Positions 8,481 to 10,571 of a stretch of DNA of 10,571 nucleotides are shown here, one piece after another. The position numbers were made by a program, and so were the translations under genes. The DNA lies in the NCBI RefSeq assembly GCF_001556865.1, contig NZ_LSJY01000136.1, positions 1 through 10,571 on the forward strand. The letters run 5' to 3'. The DNA comes from Sphingobium sp. CCH11-B1 (GTDB lineage: Bacteria; Pseudomonadota; Alphaproteobacteria; Sphingomonadales; Sphingomonadaceae). Each line of letters opens with the position of its first letter. Positions within the stretch are counted from its first letter, which is position 1. The notes below the pieces were generated by a model. That model was not told where the DNA came from. It saw only the letters and a list, made by a program, of their open reading frames with translations, and did no database searches.

Positions 8481-8487
8481 CCTCTCC
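8481..8487 (-). promoter_or_regulatory. Ribosome binding site that sets the GST start
   Basis: GGAGAGG on the - strand directly before the ATG at 8478; the GGAG core is five bases away. It favours this start over the longer in-frame alternatives. Confidence 0.65.
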
Positions 8488-8527
8488 AGGGATAGTCATA
8501 TTCCATAGCAAGATCTTCCCGCTTTCC

Positions 8528-8551
8528 ACGGCGCCGACACATCGACGCCGT
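8528..8551. repeat. Inverted repeat between the SDR and GST genes
   Basis: Arms ACGGCGCCG (8528-8536) and CGACGCCGT (8543-8551) pair with one mismatch around a six-base loop. The structure lies about 25 bases after the dehydrogenase stop and 50 bases before the GST start. No T-run follows on either strand, so it could be a processing or attenuation hairpin or a regulator site rather than a plain terminator. Confidence 0.35.
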
Positions 8552-8575
8552 TTCGAGCGAGAGGCTGGAGCTTGT

Positions 8576-9337
8576 TTATCGCCCGCCCGCGACAGTCAGG
8601 CACTGGCCGGTCGTCCACTCCGCTGCGGGAGACGCGAAGAACAGCGCCGCGGCGCCGATGTCGGAAGGCTGACCTACGCGCCCGATGGGCGCTGCCCAGC
8701 GCGGATTGGTCTGCAGATCTTCCGGCGTGCTATTGAGCGACTTCACGATACCATTGGTGAAAACCACGCCCGGCGTGATGCAGTTTACCGTGATCCCGCG
8801 CGGCGCGAGTTCCGCGGCCAAGGTCTGCGAGTAGGAGATGATCGCCATATTCGCGGCCGCGTAAGCGGCAAAGCCCGGAGACGCATGCAGGGCCGAGCGG
8901 CTCGAGATATTGATGATCCGCCCTCCGTCGGGCATGCGAAGAGCCGCCTCTTGCGAGCCCCAGAACTTCTGGCGCGCATTATACGCCATCTGCGTGTCCC
9001 AGTTCTCCGGCGGCATAGGCCATGTATATTGCGCGTCCTCGCCGCTCCCCGCGTTGTTGACCATGATGTCAATGGCGCCAAACTCCTTGACGACTTGATC
9101 CAGGGCGTTCGGGATTGTCGATCTTTCATTGACATCACCACTGATGCCCAGCACGCGATGACCAAATTTTTTCAGATCCTCGACGGTCTCGTCGACCGCG
9201 CTCTTGGTGCGGGAAATGATGGCGACGTCAGCTCCGGCATCGGCGAACGCCAGGGCGATGCCCCGCCCGATGCCGCCGGATCCGCCCGTGACTACCGCGA
9301 CCTTGCCATCCAGCCTGAACTTATCCAGAATTGCCAT
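8576..9337 (-). CDS. Short-chain dehydrogenase/reductase with Asn in place of the catalytic Lys
   Basis: This 253-residue protein belongs to the classical short-chain dehydrogenase/reductase family. The Rossmann motif TGGSGGIG is at 17-24, Asp68 contacts the adenine, NNAG is at 94-97, and the catalytic Asn120 and Ser146 are present. Arg43 after the second strand (IISRTK) suggests preference for NADP(H). The active site normally reads YxxxK; here it reads Y159-AAA-N163, encoded by AAT at the position expected to be AAG or AAA. The rest of the helix (MAIISYSQTLAAELAP) and the GITVNCITPG segment are well preserved. The Lys binds the nicotinamide ribose and lowers the Tyr pKa, so activity is likely strongly reduced or changed, unless this is a sequencing error. 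GGAG (9345-9348) lies seven bases before the ATG. Its neighbours are a NIPSNAP gene 59 bases upstream and a GST gene 97 bases downstream. The substrate is unknown. Confidence 0.92.
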   Translation of the reverse strand: MAILDKFRLDGKVAVVTGGSGGIGRGIALAFADAGADVAIISRTKSAVDETVEDLKKFGHRVLGISGDVNERSTIPNALDQVVKEFGAIDIMVNNAGSGEDAQYTWPMPPENWDTQMAYNARQKFWGSQEAALRMPDGGRIINISSRSALHASPGFAAYAAANMAIISYSQTLAAELAPRGITVNCITPGVVFTNGIVKSLNSTPEDLQTNPRWAAPIGRVGQPSDIGAAALFFASPAAEWTTGQCLTVAGGR

Positions 9338-9369
9338 TATCCATCTCCATTACTGTTCGGCCAATTTTT

Positions 9370-9400
9370 ATTCTAAATTTTATTGACTGCGGTCATTCAA
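9370..9400 (-). promoter_or_regulatory. Candidate promoter with a palindromic operator before the SDR gene
   Basis: On the - strand TTGAAT (9395-9400) and TAGAAT (9370-9375) could be -35 and -10 boxes, with a long 19-base spacer; TTTAGA, two bases earlier, would give 17. The spacer holds the palindrome TGAC-N4-GTCA (9384-9395), followed by an AT-rich tract that is unusual in this GC-rich DNA. A repressor bound there would block the promoter; TetR-type regulators use sites of this sort. No regulator gene for it is in the window. Confidence 0.35.
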
Positions 9401-10020
9401 AAGAGAGGTGAACCCGGGACCGGCATATACAGATTGCTTATCATCCTGGCGGGATCGAAGAAGTGAATGCCCGATGGCGTGGGCCAACCCTTGCATTCGG
9501 CAAAGACCTTCGCGCGAATATCGGCGCGTTGCTCAAGCGTTTGGTAAGGCCAGATGCTGACTGCACGCGAGGACCCGTCCAGCGAGCCCATCACCATCAT
9601 CGTGAGCGAAAAGCGATCCCGCTCCGGCTTGATCGCCGTCCATTCAGGCCTCAGCGGATGGAAGCCGCCCGGCTTCACCTTGTAGCTGCGCATCTCGAAA
9701 AACGGCCCGACGGACCCGACGGGGAATTCAAATCCATCATAGGGTTCATAGGCTTCGAACGATAGGTCGATCAGGTCATCGCCACATCCAAAGGGGTTCG
9801 AGCTGGTCGAAATTCGCCGCCGCTCGCTATACCATTCGCCGGCGTCCTCGAATGTCCGAATGAGCAGTAAATGGCTGAACGGACCGAACTCCGGGCGCCA
9901 ACAGGCCACGAGTTTCCCCGGCTGCGATTCGATGTCATGCATTGCCGCTTCCGCCACGCTATTCGGCCCCGCCGGGCGCGCGGTGAGCTTCAGATTCAGG
10001 TCCGCAATTTCAACAATCAT
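9397..10020 (-). CDS. NIPSNAP family protein
   Basis: This 207-residue protein appears to contain two NIPSNAP (dimeric alpha/beta-barrel type) repeats. The first, about 1-100, starts MIVEIADLNLKL and includes FGPFSHLLLIRTFEDAGEW...RRR. The second, about 107-207, starts FFEMRSYKVKPGG and includes SIWPYQTLEQRADIRAKVF. The RSYKVKPG strand, the W-x-Y/F-x-(S/T)-LEQR segment and the Arg-rich helix are hallmarks of the family. There is no signal peptide or membrane segment, so it is probably cytoplasmic. Bacterial members often sit in catabolic clusters and are thought to bind or modify small hydrophobic molecules, but none defines the job here. The ATG at 10020 has GAGGAG (10027-10032) six bases upstream. 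It is the first gene of the - strand set and lies 59 bases before the dehydrogenase. The first repeat is diverged, so the family call rests mainly on the second. Confidence 0.8.
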   Translation of the reverse strand: MIVEIADLNLKLTARPAGPNSVAEAAMHDIESQPGKLVACWRPEFGPFSHLLLIRTFEDAGEWYSERRRISTSSNPFGCGDDLIDLSFEAYEPYDGFEFPVGSVGPFFEMRSYKVKPGGFHPLRPEWTAIKPERDRFSLTMMVMGSLDGSSRAVSIWPYQTLEQRADIRAKVFAECKGWPTPSGIHFFDPARMISNLYMPVPGSPLF

Positions 10021-10374
10021 TGCTCACTCCTCATCCAGCAGCAAGAACAACGCAAATTACCAACCTTGATGCCTTCTCTGGAGCACAATTGTCGGCGGCA
10101 GTTACGTCCGAAGACGGCTTACGGTACGCGTCTTGCATCGTATATTTTGTCGAGCCTTTGGAGATATGCCATCGACTTTTCGCCGAACTTTGCATGACTA
10201 CCAAGACTGTACGTGGGATACTCCGGTACGCGACTGTGTTCATGGGAATAATGCGGATCTTACCGCTTGTTCACGCTCTTGAAATTTGAGGCACAAAGAC
10301 GGCTAAACACTGCGAGATCTGCACCCCGCTTCCTCCATCTCATAGGGGGCCTGATCCAACGAAGGCGCGGACCG
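10021..10374. other. Intergenic stretch without a recognisable gene
   Basis: This stretch of about 350 bases lies upstream of the NIPSNAP gene and should contain its promoter. Its GC content is visibly lower than that of the guaA side. Short open frames occur on both strands, but none has a good ribosome binding site, codon bias or a recognisable motif. The octamer GGTACGCG occurs twice, about 100 bases apart, without further symmetry. I see no clear -35/-10 pair and no RNA gene. Confidence 0.5.
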
Positions 10375-10509
10375 ATGCGGAAGAGCCGTTTAGCGAGGAA
10401 TAGATCATCGGCATGGTCGAGGCGCGCCAAACAGCTCCGCCGATGGCCAAGGTCATCGGCTATCCTGATATCAGGGCCAGTTTCTCATCATATCCGGAGG
10501 GCATTTTAG
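10375..10509 (+). pseudogene. Decayed start of an IS3-family transposase orfA
   Basis: From the ATG at 10375 the bases read MRKSR, then after a missing base near 10390 the next frame continues F-SEE-stop-IIGMVEAR. This matches the common IS3-family OrfA N-terminus MRKSRFSEEQIIGM. The stop is TAG at 10401-10403, where CAG (Gln) is expected. Further on, similarity to the helix-turn-helix part (AEVCRRHGLSPATFY) is only faint (PMAKVI.YPDIRASF). A frameshift, a nonsense codon and the lack of any downstream transposase sequence make this a dead fragment. The match is by motif memory only. Confidence 0.55.
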
Positions 10510-10521
10510 GGAGTAGCTGAG

Positions 10522-10570
10522 GATCAGCGTGCAATAGGCACCCCCTTCGTGGGGTGATCGGCGTGCAAAA
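10522..10570. repeat. Direct repeat with hairpin, possible insertion-sequence end
   Basis: GATCAGCGTGCAATA (10522-10536) and GATCGGCGTGCAAAA (10556-10570) match at 13 of 15 bases and begin 34 bases apart. Between them CACCCC (10539-10544) and GGGGTG (10551-10556) form a perfect six-base stem with a six-base loop. Repeated terminal motifs containing GCGTGCAA next to CACCCC or GACCCC blocks resemble the multi-repeat ends of IS21-type elements. The window ends here, so no transposase can be seen. Confidence 0.4.
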
Positions 10571-10571
10571 A

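Noticed and set aside
7801..9337. SDR plus GST pair as the lignin beta-ether system LigD/LigE/LigF
   Set aside because: The pairing is suggestive in a sphingomonad, but neither protein shows sequence I would recognise as specific to LigD, LigE, LigF or LigG.
10267..10509. 80-residue open frame on the + strand
   Set aside because: It is Arg/Ser-rich and reads the IS3 orfA remnant in the wrong frame after the deletion; no evidence of a real protein.

Overview
The window looks like a piece of a sphingomonad (Alphaproteobacteria; Sphingobium, Sphingomonas or Novosphingobium-like) genome. The basis is its high GC content, its GC-rich codon use, and a first gene with the His/Gly-rich segment followed by one hydrophobic helix that recurs in small sphingomonad envelope proteins. 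No rRNA, tRNA, CRISPR array or complete mobile element is visible. Genus and replicon cannot be settled from the sequence.

Left part (1-3581, + strand) is ordinary chromosome. It holds the 3' part of a small membrane-anchored protein (1-525), a TetA-type major facilitator exporter (718-1968), and guaA for GMP synthase (2010-3581), which looks intact.

Right after guaA the character changes. Every gene from 3611 to 10020 is on the - strand, and the block looks accessory. Reading in the direction of transcription it contains a NIPSNAP-family protein (9397-10020), a short-chain dehydrogenase (8576-9337), a glutathione S-transferase (7801-8478), and the three subunits of a PaoABC-like molybdenum hydroxylase: 2Fe-2S (7160-7684), FAD/4Fe-4S (6177-7163) and molybdopterin (3919-6180). 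The hydroxylase genes are coupled by two 4-bp ATGA overlaps. Beyond the molybdenum subunit lies a remnant of a LysR-type regulator (about 3611-3904) that has no DNA-binding half and has an internal stop codon. The gene set suggests oxidative and glutathione-linked processing of an aldehyde, aromatic or heterocyclic substrate. The substrate is not identifiable from sequence.

The accessory block shows signs of decay or divergence. The short-chain dehydrogenase has Asn where the catalytic Lys should be. The molybdenum subunit appears to lack about 20-27 residues that normally lie next to the cofactor. The LysR gene is broken. The left edge of the block sits at the 3' end of guaA, a known integration hotspot. 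The right edge (10375-10571) carries a decayed IS3-family orfA start and a direct repeat with a hairpin that resembles an insertion-sequence end. The 10021-10374 stretch has no recognisable gene.
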